Origin: JAAUTY01 sp964397305
Lineage (GTDB): Bacteria > Cyanobacteriota > Cyanobacteriia > Cyanobacteriales > Spirulinaceae
Direction: 5' to 3'
DNA length: 64,000 nt
NCBI GenBank assembly: GCA_964397305.1
Contig: CAYNIP010000007.1
Coordinates: forward strand, 1 to 64,000
Of this stretch, positions 11,838 through 19,751 are shown in pieces (within the stretch, counting starts at the first letter, position 1; each line of letters starts with the position of its first letter). Position numbers and translations under genes: made by a program. The notes under the pieces are model-generated. The model saw nothing but the letters and a program-made list of their open reading frames with translations. It was not told the DNA's origin and ran no database searches.

Positions 11838-12041
11838 ACGATGCCAACTTGGGCCTAGCGCCCTCGGGTTGACCGCCTAACTGGGGTCAAGGCGGCTTGA
11901 AAGCTCATCCCCGCTGAACCCCAGGTTCCCTATCAGTAAACTCATCCTACCGCCTAGAGTCTGAGGGCGACCGGCCTCAACTCCAAGGGCGGCAAGCTGC
12001 GACTACACTGAGGGCTAACGCTTTATTGACAAAATCTAGTC

Positions 12042-13355
12042 ATGAGAGTTGGCGTTGAGGCGATCCTGGGGTTCTTGGTGGGTCTGAGTGGTGGCTTCGT
12101 CATCAGTTGGCTGCATCACCAGGACTTCATGGCCCGGATGCGCCGGATGTTGCAGCTCTTTCCTCCCCAGCTTCGGGAGCCCTCGACCCTCTCGCCGGCC
12201 TCCCAACTGCGACGGGCAATCCAGCTCACCCTGACTGACCTTACAGCCCAGAGTGCTCAAGTGGCGCAGTTGCAAGTGATCTTGGGGACGGCTCCCTTGG
12301 GGTATTTGCAGGTGAACGGGGCTGACCAGTTGCACTGGTGCAATGACTACGCGCGCGAGGTGCTCAAGATCGACCGGTGGCGACGGGGGCAGCCGCGCTT
12401 GCTGCTAGAACTGGTTCGCTCTTATGAGTTGGATCAGCTCATTGCCCTGACCCGAGGGACGGGGCAGCCTCAGAGCAAGCGCTGGGTGTACCAAATGACT
12501 GCTTGGCAGCCCCAGTTGACGGAGGCGGAGGGGAGCGATGCCTACGCGATCGCCCTCCAGGCCCAGAGCTTGCCCCTAGTGGCGGGGGATGTCGGCATTT
12601 TTCTGATCAATCAGCAGCAATTGGTGGATCTCGAGCAAGCGCGCGATCGCGCCTTCACGGACTTGGCCCACGAACTCCGCACCCCCCTGACGGCGATTCA
12701 ACTGGTGGCCGAAACCCTGCAAGAGCGGCTCGGCCCCCCAGAACGGGACTGGGCGGCCCGGATGCTGGCGGAGGTGAATCGCCTCATGGCCTTGGTGCAG
12801 GACTATCTTGACATCAGCCAACTTCAGAAGCAGTCAGTTCCTCGGCTCGACTGCGAAGCCGTTCCCCTCGAGGGGTTGGTGCAGGAGGTCTGGCAGCGCC
12901 TAGCCCCCCTAGCGGAACCCAAGCACTTGGTCCTGGACTATACCAGCACGACAGACTGCTCCCTGTGGGGCGATCGCCGTCGCCTCGAGCAAGTTTGGTT
13001 GAATTTGCTGGACAACGCGATCAAGCACAGCCCCTCCCAGGGCCGGATTCAAATTCGGGCGGCCCTCGACGCGGAGGCGGCCCTCGACCCCTGGGTTGTC
13101 ATTGATGTGATTGATGCCGGTGCGGGCTTTCCGGAGGCGGATCTCGAGCGGGTCTTCGAGCGCCTCTACCGCAGCGATCGCTCGCGGCAGCGGCCGCCCC
13201 CGGCCCCGGCGACGCAGCCGGCCCGGTATGGCAGTGGCCTGGGGTTGGCGATCGCCCGCGCGATCATCCTCGCCCACGCGGGCAGCATCACGGCCCGCAA
13301 CCATCCGGAAACCGGGGGAGCCTGGCTACAGTTACGATTACCTGGATTTCACTAA
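12042..13355 (+). CDS. sphS: Two-component sensor histidine kinase SphS (phosphate sensing)
   Basis: 437 aa. There is one N-terminal hydrophobic anchor (EAILGFLVGLSGGFVISWLHH), a PAS-like region around residues 85-190 (LGTAPLGYLQVNG), then the H-box FTDLAHELRTPLTAIQLV (His near 210). The ATPase domain has NLLDNAIKHSP, DAGAGFPE and GSGLGLAIARAI. Architecture and the immediate phoU gene downstream are those of cyanobacterial SphS, the PhoR counterpart that phosphorylates SphR under phosphate starvation. SphR is not in this window. SphU/PhoU next door is known to restrain this kinase when phosphate is plentiful. No clear Pho-box repeats were seen in the 204 bp upstream. Confidence 0.85.
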   Translation: MRVGVEAILGFLVGLSGGFVISWLHHQDFMARMRRMLQLFPPQLREPSTLSPASQLRRAIQLTLTDLTAQSAQVAQLQVILGTAPLGYLQVNGADQLHWCNDYAREVLKIDRWRRGQPRLLLELVRSYELDQLIALTRGTGQPQSKRWVYQMTAWQPQLTEAEGSDAYAIALQAQSLPLVAGDVGIFLINQQQLVDLEQARDRAFTDLAHELRTPLTAIQLVAETLQERLGPPERDWAARMLAEVNRLMALVQDYLDISQLQKQSVPRLDCEAVPLEGLVQEVWQRLAPLAEPKHLVLDYTSTTDCSLWGDRRRLEQVWLNLLDNAIKHSPSQGRIQIRAALDAEAALDPWVVIDVIDAGAGFPEADLERVFERLYRSDRSRQRPPPAPATQPARYGSGLGLAIARAIILAHAGSITARNHPETGGAWLQLRLPGFH

Positions 13356-13557
13356 AGCTTAATGTTTGTTTGCTATGACGGAAAGAGGGTGAAGGCGGGG
13401 CAATGAGTCCGGGCTGGGGCCTTTCCACCCCCCGACTTAGAGATCGAGAGGCTAGGATCGGAGATCGCAACAGCCGCTCATCCTGCTGGCTCGCTACCTG
13501 CTGACCTTAGGGACTCAGCGCAACCACCTAATCGCTACTCTTCACGGCTACCCGTCT

Positions 13558-14229
13558 ATGACTTTCTCATCCTCGCTCACACCGGCCGTCGCCATGACCC
13601 ACTTCGAGCGCTCGCTGCGCTGCTTGAGTCAGGAAGTCTTACGCATGGGGACGCTCGTGGAGCAATCCTGCCGCTTGGCCCACCAGGCCCTCTTTGCCAA
13701 CCACCTCAGTGCCTTGGAGGAAATCAGCACCCTCGAGGTCGAGATTGATCGCTACTACCGCCAGATTGAACTGGATTGCGCCAAGCTCTTGACCCTGCAA
13801 CGACCCGTTGCCCGCGATTTGCGCCAAGTCAGCGCCTTTATGCAACTGGTGCGAGACCTGGAGCGCATCGGTGACTATGCCCAAGACTTGGCCGAGCTGG
13901 CCATCAAGCTGCTGCCCTACCCGCCCCATGAGCTGCTGCCAGAAGTCGCCACCATGTCTCACCAAGCTCAGCGGATGCTTGCCGCCAGCTTGGTGGCCCT
14001 CGCTGACCTCGATGCCACGGCAGGCCTCCAGGTCAAGCAGATGGATGACAGCGTGGATCGGGCCCATGATGCTCTCTACGAACGCCTCGCTAAGGCCCGC
14101 GACATTCGCGGGGTCGTGGAGCCGATCCTGTTGCTTGGTCTGATCATTCGCCACCTGGAGCGCATGGCGGACCACGCCACGAATATTGGTCAACGGGTCA
14201 GCTACATTGTCACCGGTCGGCGAGATTGA
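13558..14229 (+). CDS. phoU: Phosphate signalling regulator PhoU (SphU)
   Basis: 223 aa, the normal length. It consists of two repeats of a three-helix bundle, each with the family's acidic metal-binding stretch (EEISTLEVEIDRYYRQIE and VKQMDDSVDRAHDALYE) and the conserved RDLRQVSAFMQLVRDLERIGDYA and RHLERMADHATNIGQRV segments. PhoU couples the phosphate transporter to the histidine kinase and keeps the Pho regulon off in phosphate-replete cells. The gene follows sphS on the same strand after 195 bp. An internal ATG at 13594 (MTHFERSL) is an equally plausible start and fits the family N terminus better. Confidence 0.93.
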   Translation: MTFSSSLTPAVAMTHFERSLRCLSQEVLRMGTLVEQSCRLAHQALFANHLSALEEISTLEVEIDRYYRQIELDCAKLLTLQRPVARDLRQVSAFMQLVRDLERIGDYAQDLAELAIKLLPYPPHELLPEVATMSHQAQRMLAASLVALADLDATAGLQVKQMDDSVDRAHDALYERLAKARDIRGVVEPILLLGLIIRHLERMADHATNIGQRVSYIVTGRRD

Positions 14230-14293
14230 GCCGCCCCGACCTGGGCCTACAATAGGAGTCGGTTCCCGTGGTCGGAGGTTCAGAGATTCACCG

Positions 14294-16339
14294 ATGACAG
14301 CATCCCTCGCCATTCAGCAGCGGCTCGTGCAACTGCGCCGTCAGTTGCAGCAGGCCAACTATGCCTACTATGTGCTGGATGCCCCGACCCTGACTGATGC
14401 GGTCTATGACCAGCTCTATCGGGAACTCCAGGACCTCGAAGCCCAGCACCCCGAGCTGATCACCCCAGACAGCCCGACCCAGCGGGTGGGCGATCGCCCC
14501 GCAGCCCAGTTCCCCACTGTTCGCCACCACATTCCCCTCTACAGCCTGGAAAATGCCTTTAGCCCGGAAGAGCTGGCCCAGTGGCAGGGGCGCTGGCAGC
14601 GCCAAGGGACCCCTGGGGAGACGGACATCCCGCTCTATGTCTGCGAGCTGAAAATCGACGGCTCAGCCCTGGCCTTGACCTACGAGCAGGGGGTCCTCAC
14701 CCGGGGAGCGACGCGCGGCGATGGCACTCAGGGAGAAGACATTACGCCGAACGTGCGGACGATCCGCTCGATTCCCCTCCGCTTGCAGGTCGATTCTCCC
14801 CCGGACCGGGTGGAAGTGCGGGGCGAGGCCTTTTTGCCCTTGGAGGAGTTTGAGCGGATTAACCAAGCCCGGCAGCAGGCGGGCGAGCCCCTGTTTGCCA
14901 ATCCCCGCAACGCGGCGGCGGGAACCTTGCGGCAACTCGACCCCCGCATTGTGGACCAACGGCGGCTCGATTTTTTTGCCTATACGCTGCACTGGCCGGA
15001 CTCGCTAGCCTCCCAGCCGCGATCGCAAGCGGAAGCCCTCGCGTGGCTCCGGGCGGCTGGCTTTCGGGTCAATCCCCACCGGCAAACCTGCCCTAGCTTG
15101 TCCGCCGTGATCGACTATTACCAAGCCTGGGACCAGGGTCGCCACACGCTGCCCTACCTCACGGATGGCGTGGTGGTGAAGCTGAATGCGATCGCCCTGC
15201 AAACCCAATTGGGCTTTACACAAAAATTTCCGCGCTGGGCGATCGCCCTCAAATACCCCGCTGAAGAAGCCCCGACCCAGGTGAAACAGATCATCGTCAA
15301 CGTCGGCCGCACCGGAGCCGTCACCCCAATGGCGATCATGGAGCCCGTGCAACTGGCCGGAACCACCGTCCAGCGAGCCACCCTCCACAACCAAGATCGC
15401 ATCACGGAATTGGACCTGCGGGTGGGGGACACCGTGGTGATCCGCAAGGCCGGTGAAATCATCCCCGAAGTGGTGCGGGTGCTGCCCGAGCTGCGGCCCG
15501 AGGGGACGACCCCCTACAGAATGCCGACGACCTGCCCCGAATGTGGCTCTGCCCTCCTGCGGCCTCCGGGGGAGGCCGTGACTCGCTGTGTCAACAGCTC
15601 GTGTCCGGCGATCCTGCGCGGTAGTCTGGTGCATTGGGCCGGCCGTGATGCCTTGGACATCGACGGCCTGGGGGAAAAGTTGGTGGAGCAACTGGTAGCC
15701 GGCCAACTGGTGCAGTCAGTGGCCGATTTGTACTCGTTAACGGTAGAAGCGCTCGTGAAACTGGAGCGGGTGGGCCCGAAGTCGGCCCAAAACTTGGTGG
15801 CGGCCCTGGACCGCTCCCGCCAGCAACCCTACGCCCGCGTCCTCTACGGCCTCGGCCTGCGTCATGTGGGCAAGGTGAACGCGGAGACCCTCGCCGCCCA
15901 CTTCCCCCGGATTGAGCAATTGGCGGCGGCGACCCTTGAAGACTTAGCCACTATTCACAGCATCGGCGACGAGATTGCCCAATCGGTGCAGGCTTGGTTT
16001 CAGATTCCGGGCAATCAACAGCTCGTCGCCCGCTTGCGACAAGCCGGCCTGAACTTGGCTGGCCCCGCTCCCAGGGCCAGCCCGCCTCCAGCAACTCCCC
16101 TGGCCGGGAAAACAGTGGTGATTACGGGCACGTTGCCCACCCTCAGCCGTCAGGAGGCGGAGGCCCTGATTCAACAGGCTGGGGGCAAGGTGACGAGTTC
16201 CGTGAGCAAAAAAACGGACTATCTGCTGGTCGGTGCTGACGCGGGCTCGAAGCTGGCAAAGGCTGAGCAGTTGGGGATTCCTCAGCTCACGGAGGCTGAG
16301 TTGCAGGTGTTGCTCGCCGGGTCAGGCCCGCCACCCTAG
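14294..16339 (+). CDS. ligA: NAD-dependent DNA ligase LigA
   Basis: 681 aa from the ATG at 14294 (MTASLAIQQRLVQLRRQLQQ); a longer upstream frame would overlap phoU and adds no conserved sequence. In order: the Ia domain with NYAYYVLDAPTLTDAVYD, the adenylation domain with the AMP-accepting lysine in CELKIDGSA (about Lys120) and TRGDGTQGEDITPN, an OB fold, and a four-cysteine zinc finger (CPECGSALL...CVNSSCPAI, about residues 414-437). Helix-hairpin-helix repeats and a C-terminal BRCT domain (about 600-681, GKTVVITGTLPT, KTDYLLVGADAGSK) follow. It seals nicks in replication and repair using NAD+. Every domain is complete. Confidence 0.97.
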   Translation: MTASLAIQQRLVQLRRQLQQANYAYYVLDAPTLTDAVYDQLYRELQDLEAQHPELITPDSPTQRVGDRPAAQFPTVRHHIPLYSLENAFSPEELAQWQGRWQRQGTPGETDIPLYVCELKIDGSALALTYEQGVLTRGATRGDGTQGEDITPNVRTIRSIPLRLQVDSPPDRVEVRGEAFLPLEEFERINQARQQAGEPLFANPRNAAAGTLRQLDPRIVDQRRLDFFAYTLHWPDSLASQPRSQAEALAWLRAAGFRVNPHRQTCPSLSAVIDYYQAWDQGRHTLPYLTDGVVVKLNAIALQTQLGFTQKFPRWAIALKYPAEEAPTQVKQIIVNVGRTGAVTPMAIMEPVQLAGTTVQRATLHNQDRITELDLRVGDTVVIRKAGEIIPEVVRVLPELRPEGTTPYRMPTTCPECGSALLRPPGEAVTRCVNSSCPAILRGSLVHWAGRDALDIDGLGEKLVEQLVAGQLVQSVADLYSLTVEALVKLERVGPKSAQNLVAALDRSRQQPYARVLYGLGLRHVGKVNAETLAAHFPRIEQLAAATLEDLATIHSIGDEIAQSVQAWFQIPGNQQLVARLRQAGLNLAGPAPRASPPPATPLAGKTVVITGTLPTLSRQEAEALIQQAGGKVTSSVSKKTDYLLVGADAGSKLAKAEQLGIPQLTEAELQVLLAGSGPPP

Positions 16340-16394
16340 CGAAAAGCCCGTGGTACTGTAAGGGGAGCAGGGAGAAGAGGCGAAACGAGGCGAT

Positions 16395-16697
16395 ATGTGG
16401 ATCGTGATCGTGGGACTCAATTGCGCGATCGCCGGGCTCAATTTCTATGCTGCCTGGCACGTCTGGCAGTGGCGGCGGGGTCTGGCGGCGGCTGCTCGGG
16501 GCACGCTGGCGGCGGAACGCAGTACCCACAGCGTCCTCTACCCCGCACCGGAATACATCCTCATCGGTCAACGGGGAACGGAGCAACTGCGCGATCGCTA
16601 TGCCCAGCTTGAATGGCGGCTGGCAAAGCTGCGCCGTCTGCTGGCGGTGCTCCTGCTCTTGCCGAAGCTGTGGCGTGGGGTCCGTCGGCGCCGCTGA
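16395..16697 (+). CDS. Small conserved membrane protein
   Basis: A 100-aa protein with an N-terminal membrane helix (IVIVGLNCAIAGLNFYAAWHVW) and a second hydrophobic helix close to a very basic C terminus (LLAVLLLLPKLWRGVRRRR). The middle is Ala/Arg-rich and amphipathic. It resembles short uncharacterised cyanobacterial proteins found near YtxH-type genes, but I cannot name a family with certainty. Same direction as the two following genes, so possibly one envelope-related operon. Confidence 0.7.
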   Translation: MWIVIVGLNCAIAGLNFYAAWHVWQWRRGLAAAARGTLAAERSTHSVLYPAPEYILIGQRGTEQLRDRYAQLEWRLAKLRRLLAVLLLLPKLWRGVRRRR

Positions 16698-16794
16698 GGG
16701 CAAAATTAGCGGCGCGGCGGCGAAAAAACTAGGGTAGGCCTGCGAAGTTTTCGGCAAATCTGCATACAATTGGGGTAAATCGCGAGGCGGAGAC

Positions 16795-17148
16795 ATGGCA
16801 AAAGGAAGCATAGGGGCCTTTATGGGCGGGATGCTTGTCGGGGGTGCAGTGGGAGCCGTCGCCGGTCTGCTTGCCGCCCCGCGCTCAGGCCGCGAAACGC
16901 GCCAGATCCTCCGCAAATCTGCTGATGCCCTGCCGGAACTAGCCGAAGATTTATCCGCAACTCTGCAACTGCAAGCGGATCGCCTCTCGGAGTCGGCTTT
17001 GCACTCTTGGGAAGATACGCTGGGACGGTTGCGGGAAGCGGTGGCAGCAGGGATCGATGCGAGCCAACTGAAGGCACAACAGTTGTCCCACTTGGGCGAT
17101 CGCGAGGTGAGCAGCGCTCCCGCGACGATGCCCGAGAATCACCGCTAG
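16795..17148 (+). CDS. YtxH domain-containing protein
   Basis: 117 aa with the YtxH pattern: a glycine-rich single helix near the N terminus (GAFMGGMLVGGAVGAVAGLLAAP), directly followed by RSGRETRQILR, then a long amphipathic helix. YtxH proteins are small general-stress membrane proteins of unknown mechanism. The start ATG follows a GGAGAC Shine-Dalgarno-like stretch. It is followed after 18 bp by another membrane-anchored helical protein, suggesting co-expression. Confidence 0.85.
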   Translation: MAKGSIGAFMGGMLVGGAVGAVAGLLAAPRSGRETRQILRKSADALPELAEDLSATLQLQADRLSESALHSWEDTLGRLREAVAAGIDASQLKAQQLSHLGDREVSSAPATMPENHR

Positions 17149-17166
17149 GCGCTGGGGAGCGCATTG

Positions 17167-17730
17167 ATGGTGCTTGCTGCGGTTGATCCGGTATTTTGGT
17201 TGGGCTGTTCGCTGCTGCTCGTGGCGATCAGCCTTACGGTCCTCGTGGCCGCCCTGATCCCGGCCGTGCGCGAGCTGACCCGAGCCGCCCGCAGTGCCGA
17301 GAAGCTGTTTGACACCCTCCGACGCGAGTTTCCGCCGACCCTCGAGGCGATTCGCCTCACGGGCCTGGAGATCAGTGAACTGACGGACGACATCACGGAA
17401 GGGGTTAACAGTGCCTCGGATGCGATTCAGCAAGTGGATCGCAGCCTGGCCGGAGCGCGGCAGCAGGTGCAAAATGTTCAGGTTGGCACGCGCAGCTTTG
17501 TGGCGGGGGTGCAGGCGGCTTGGCGAACCCTGCGCCGGGAGCCGCGACGACGGCGATCGCTAGAAGCTCTGCCGGCGTCTACAGAGGCCAATCACTATCC
17601 GAACCCCAGTAATATTGCCTACCCGGATGAGGCGGAGCCCCTGCCCCCGGAGCAGCAGACAGCGGCCCTAGAGTCAGAACCGGCGACGGAGCGGAACCGA
17701 GAAACACGCCACCCCTCGCCAGAGCGCTGA
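17167..17730 (+). CDS. DUF948-like membrane-anchored helical protein
   Basis: 187 aa from the ATG at 17167 (a TTG lies one codon upstream). A single N-terminal membrane helix (FWLGCSLLLVAISLTVLVAALI) is followed by a long helical region with the DUF948 feel (AVRELTRAARSAEKLFDTL, TGLEISELTDDITEGVNSAS, VDRSLAGARQQVQNVQ). The tail is acidic, proline-rich and disordered. In many cyanobacteria DUF948 and YtxH genes lie together as here; both are thought of as envelope stress proteins without a defined activity. Confidence 0.8.
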   Translation: MVLAAVDPVFWLGCSLLLVAISLTVLVAALIPAVRELTRAARSAEKLFDTLRREFPPTLEAIRLTGLEISELTDDITEGVNSASDAIQQVDRSLAGARQQVQNVQVGTRSFVAGVQAAWRTLRREPRRRRSLEALPASTEANHYPNPSNIAYPDEAEPLPPEQQTAALESEPATERNRETRHPSPER

Positions 17731-17753
17731 GCAACAGCAGGGCGTTCGCTAGG

Positions 17754-18671
17754 ATGAACGCAAGTTCAATAGCTCTGGGGAATGCGATGTCTACGGAACT
17801 GACCCAAGACCCCCAACTCCTACCACCGGCGGCAGTGGATTTTGAAATTCCTCACCCCCCCAAGGATTTGATCTTTGACGACGGAGAACCTCTGGAGAGC
17901 AGTCGCCACCGCATCGCCATGAATGCCCTCATCGCCAGCGTGCATGAAGCGTTTGCTGACCGCGATGATTACTTCGTCGGCGGCAATATGTTCCTCTACT
18001 ACAGCGAAGACCAGGCGATGAATCGGGATTTTCGCGGGCCGGATTTTTTCGTGACGCTGAATGTAGACCGGAGGCGGGAGCGCAAGTATTGGGCAATTTG
18101 GGAGGAACAAGGGCGCTACCCAGATGTCATTGTGGAGTTGATGTCGCCAAGCACGCGGCAAGTCGATTTGACGGTGAAGAAGCAGCTCTACGCTCAGACG
18201 TTCCGCACCCGCGAGTATTTTGTCTACGATCCGTTCGAGGCTGACTCCCTGCAAGGCTGGCGGCTGGATGCAGCGGATCGCTACCAGGACATTGCAAAGA
18301 GCGAGCAGGGTTGGTGCTGGTGTCAGGAGTTGGAGCTGTGGCTGGGCCGTTGGCTGGGGGAGCTGACGCGGGAGACAGCTCCCTGGTTGCGATTCTATGA
18401 CGCGGAGGGTAATCTAGTCCTCCTGCCGGAGGAACGGGAACAGCGGCGGGCGGAGCTAGCTGAGAATCAGCGCGACCTGGAGCGGCAGCGGGCGGAGCTG
18501 GCTGAGAATCAGCGCGACCTGGAGCGACGGGAGAGAGAACAGGAACGTCAAGCGCGTCTGGATTCGGTTTTGCGGCTTTTGGCCTTGGGGTTGGGGGTGG
18601 CTGAGGTGGCGGCGGCCTTGGATTTGTCAGTGGCGGTGGTGGAGCAGGTGCGAGATAGCCAAGCAACCTAA
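17754..18671 (+). CDS. Uma2 family (DUF820) PD-(D/E)XK-fold protein with coiled-coil tail
   Basis: 305 aa. The N-terminal ~210 residues follow the Uma2/DUF820 pattern: SSRHRIAMNALIASVHEAF, the active-site-like RGPDFFV (Asp), PDVIVELMSPSTR (the Glu of the ExK-type strand), KKQLYAQTFRTREYFVYDP and LELWLGRWLG. Residues ~220-265 form a charged coiled coil with a duplicated AELAENQRDLERQR segment, and the C terminus ends in a small helical tail (LALGLGVAEVAAALDLSVAVV). These proteins are extremely multiplied in cyanobacteria. Nuclease activity is inferred from fold and has not been generally shown. An ATG at 17787 (MSTELTQD) is an alternative start. The truncated gene at 1-267 has the same tail design. 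Confidence 0.88.
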   Translation: MNASSIALGNAMSTELTQDPQLLPPAAVDFEIPHPPKDLIFDDGEPLESSRHRIAMNALIASVHEAFADRDDYFVGGNMFLYYSEDQAMNRDFRGPDFFVTLNVDRRRERKYWAIWEEQGRYPDVIVELMSPSTRQVDLTVKKQLYAQTFRTREYFVYDPFEADSLQGWRLDAADRYQDIAKSEQGWCWCQELELWLGRWLGELTRETAPWLRFYDAEGNLVLLPEEREQRRAELAENQRDLERQRAELAENQRDLERREREQERQARLDSVLRLLALGLGVAEVAAALDLSVAVVEQVRDSQAT

Positions 18672-18700
18672 CGGAGGACCTGGGCGATCGCGCTCTAGCC

Positions 18701-18745
18701 GTAGTTGCGCTTCAGCGCTCCGATGAGGGTCTAAAGCCCAACTAC
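18701..18745. repeat. Dispersed palindromic repeat (GTAGTTGCGCTTCAGCGCTC...)
   Basis: GTAGTTG...CAACTAC ends enclose TTCAGCGCTC and a GGGTCTAAAGCCC segment. The same element lies inverted at 60803-60843 (GTTGGGCTTTAG...CTGAAGTGCAAC). It looks like a REP/short-dispersed-repeat family. Confidence 0.75.
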
Positions 18746-18800
18746 GTCGGATACTTTTTAAGCTGCCTCAAACAACTTTGAGACCCTCTGAAATAGCTGC

Positions 18801-18823
18801 AATTCTTGCTTAGCAAGGATTTC
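18801..18823. repeat. Small palindromic repeat, second copy
   Basis: AATTCTTGCTTAGCAAGGAT followed by TTC. It matches the element at 8188-8210 at most positions and keeps the pairing arms. Confidence 0.5.
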
Positions 18824-19024
18824 GTGGTTGACCCGTCTCATCCTTAACTGAAAGGACTATACGAGGCTTGCAGGCGAAGACCACGCTCATAAAAGTGACG
18901 CTTGTGAGAATTGAGCGCCCGCCATTGGGCCTTCAAAGCGCCGCAATCCGGCCTGTCCAACTGCCAAAGCTGGGGGGTGCATCTCCCTTTCTGGCTTGGG
19001 GTCGGGCTGGCTGGTGGAGCCGTC

Positions 19025-19342
19025 TCAGCCTTGCCCAAATTGGCGCTCGTAGATCTCATCTTCCTTCTCGGAGACCAACTTCAGATCGGAGCGCGGGTAG
19101 GCCACGCAGAGCAAGACGTAGCCCTCCGCTTGCAGCTCCGGTGAGACGCCCATGGCCTCGTCTTGGGACACCTCCCCTGCGAGCAATTGGGCGGCACAGG
19201 TGGTACAGACCCCCGCTGTGCAAGAAGAAGGTAAGTCTAGACCTGCATCTAGGGCCACTGCAAGAATGGTTTGATCCGCTGGCACAGTGAGGGTGTGTGT
19301 CGCGCCTTGGTGTTGAATTTCGACCGTGTAGGTAGGGGTCAT
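19025..19342 (-). CDS. Plant-type [2Fe-2S] ferredoxin
   Basis: 105 aa. Cysteines 41, 46, 49 and 79 (SSCTAGVCTTCAAQ and YVLLCVAYP) form the CX4CX2C...C pattern that binds one [2Fe-2S] cluster in the beta-grasp fold. Length and acidic character are those of photosynthetic-type ferredoxins. It carries a slightly longer C terminus (KLVSEKEDEIYERQFGQG) than PetF, so it may be one of the minor cyanobacterial ferredoxins, not the main PSI acceptor. Electron carrier in the cytoplasm; partner unknown. Monocistronic by context. Confidence 0.93.
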   Translation of the reverse strand: MTPTYTVEIQHQGATHTLTVPADQTILAVALDAGLDLPSSCTAGVCTTCAAQLLAGEVSQDEAMGVSPELQAEGYVLLCVAYPRSDLKLVSEKEDEIYERQFGQG

Positions 19343-19751
19343 AGGATTTGCTCAAACTGCCCAGCATCAAAAGTCCCAATTTATCGTAGCAAACAGTTGC
19401 CAGCAACGAGCACCGCTACCGTCTTGGCTGTCTTGGGGGTGAACGAAATTTTGCGCGGGATGGTGGTACTCCTTCGCTAAACCCTCACCCCAACCCCTCT
19501 CCCAAGTTGGGAGAGGGGCTTCTAGCTCCCCTTTGCCCGGGGAGCAGGAGCCGGGGGATGTAGACACGCAGCGGCTGCTCGTAGAGGGGGCAACCTTGCC
19601 GAACTGGGATGCACCCCGATTCCCGCCCTGCACCCGCTGACCGCTGCTGTCGGAGAATTTCCCCGCCGCCAGAGAAATTCTCCGCCAAGCGGCCAGTCCG
19701 GCGGGCGATCGCCTCGGCTAAAATTGAGGCGTCCATTGGCCCCACCACATT
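19343..19751. other. Intergenic region carrying a chimeric mobile-element remnant
   Basis: The ferredoxin and TPR genes are divergent here, so both promoters must lie in this 409-bp gap. 19438-19616 is occupied by the chimeric repeat described separately. The ~135 bp between it and the TPR start hold a small inverted motif around TGTCGGAGAATTTCCCCGCC and GAGAAATTCTCCGCCAAGCG but no gene. Confidence 0.6.
19438..19616. mobile_element. Chimeric non-autonomous element: family-A left end, family-B right end
   Basis: It begins GGGTGAACGAAATTTTGCGC like family A (39942, 47187, 56673), runs through the shared core (CCTCTCCCAAGTTGGGAGAG), and ends GAACTGGGATGCACCC. Read inverted, that end is the family-B terminus (GGGTGCATCTCAGTTAGG type). 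A ~28-bp insert around GTAGACACGCAGCGGCTGCT interrupts the B half; the same insert occurs inverted in the fragment at 50905-50978. No target duplication is visible, consistent with recombination between two elements. Confidence 0.7.

Larger units (their letters stand above)
18672..19024. other. Non-coding gap with dispersed repeats
   Basis: It contains a 45-bp palindromic repeat (18701-18745), a smaller one (18801-18823), and at 18975 a short GGGTGCATCTC sequence identical to the terminus of the mobile elements at 51668 and 55273, possibly a remnant. A minus-strand frame at 18844-19059 (71 aa) has no recognised homology and overlaps the ferredoxin gene; I did not call it. Confidence 0.6.

Noticed and set aside
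14186..14293. N-terminal extension of LigA
   Set aside because: Would overlap phoU, carries no conserved residues; the family N terminus fits the ATG at 14294.
18844..19059. 71-aa minus-strand ORF overlapping the ferredoxin 3' end
   Set aside because: Overlaps a certain gene in another frame and includes a repeat terminus; no family recognised.
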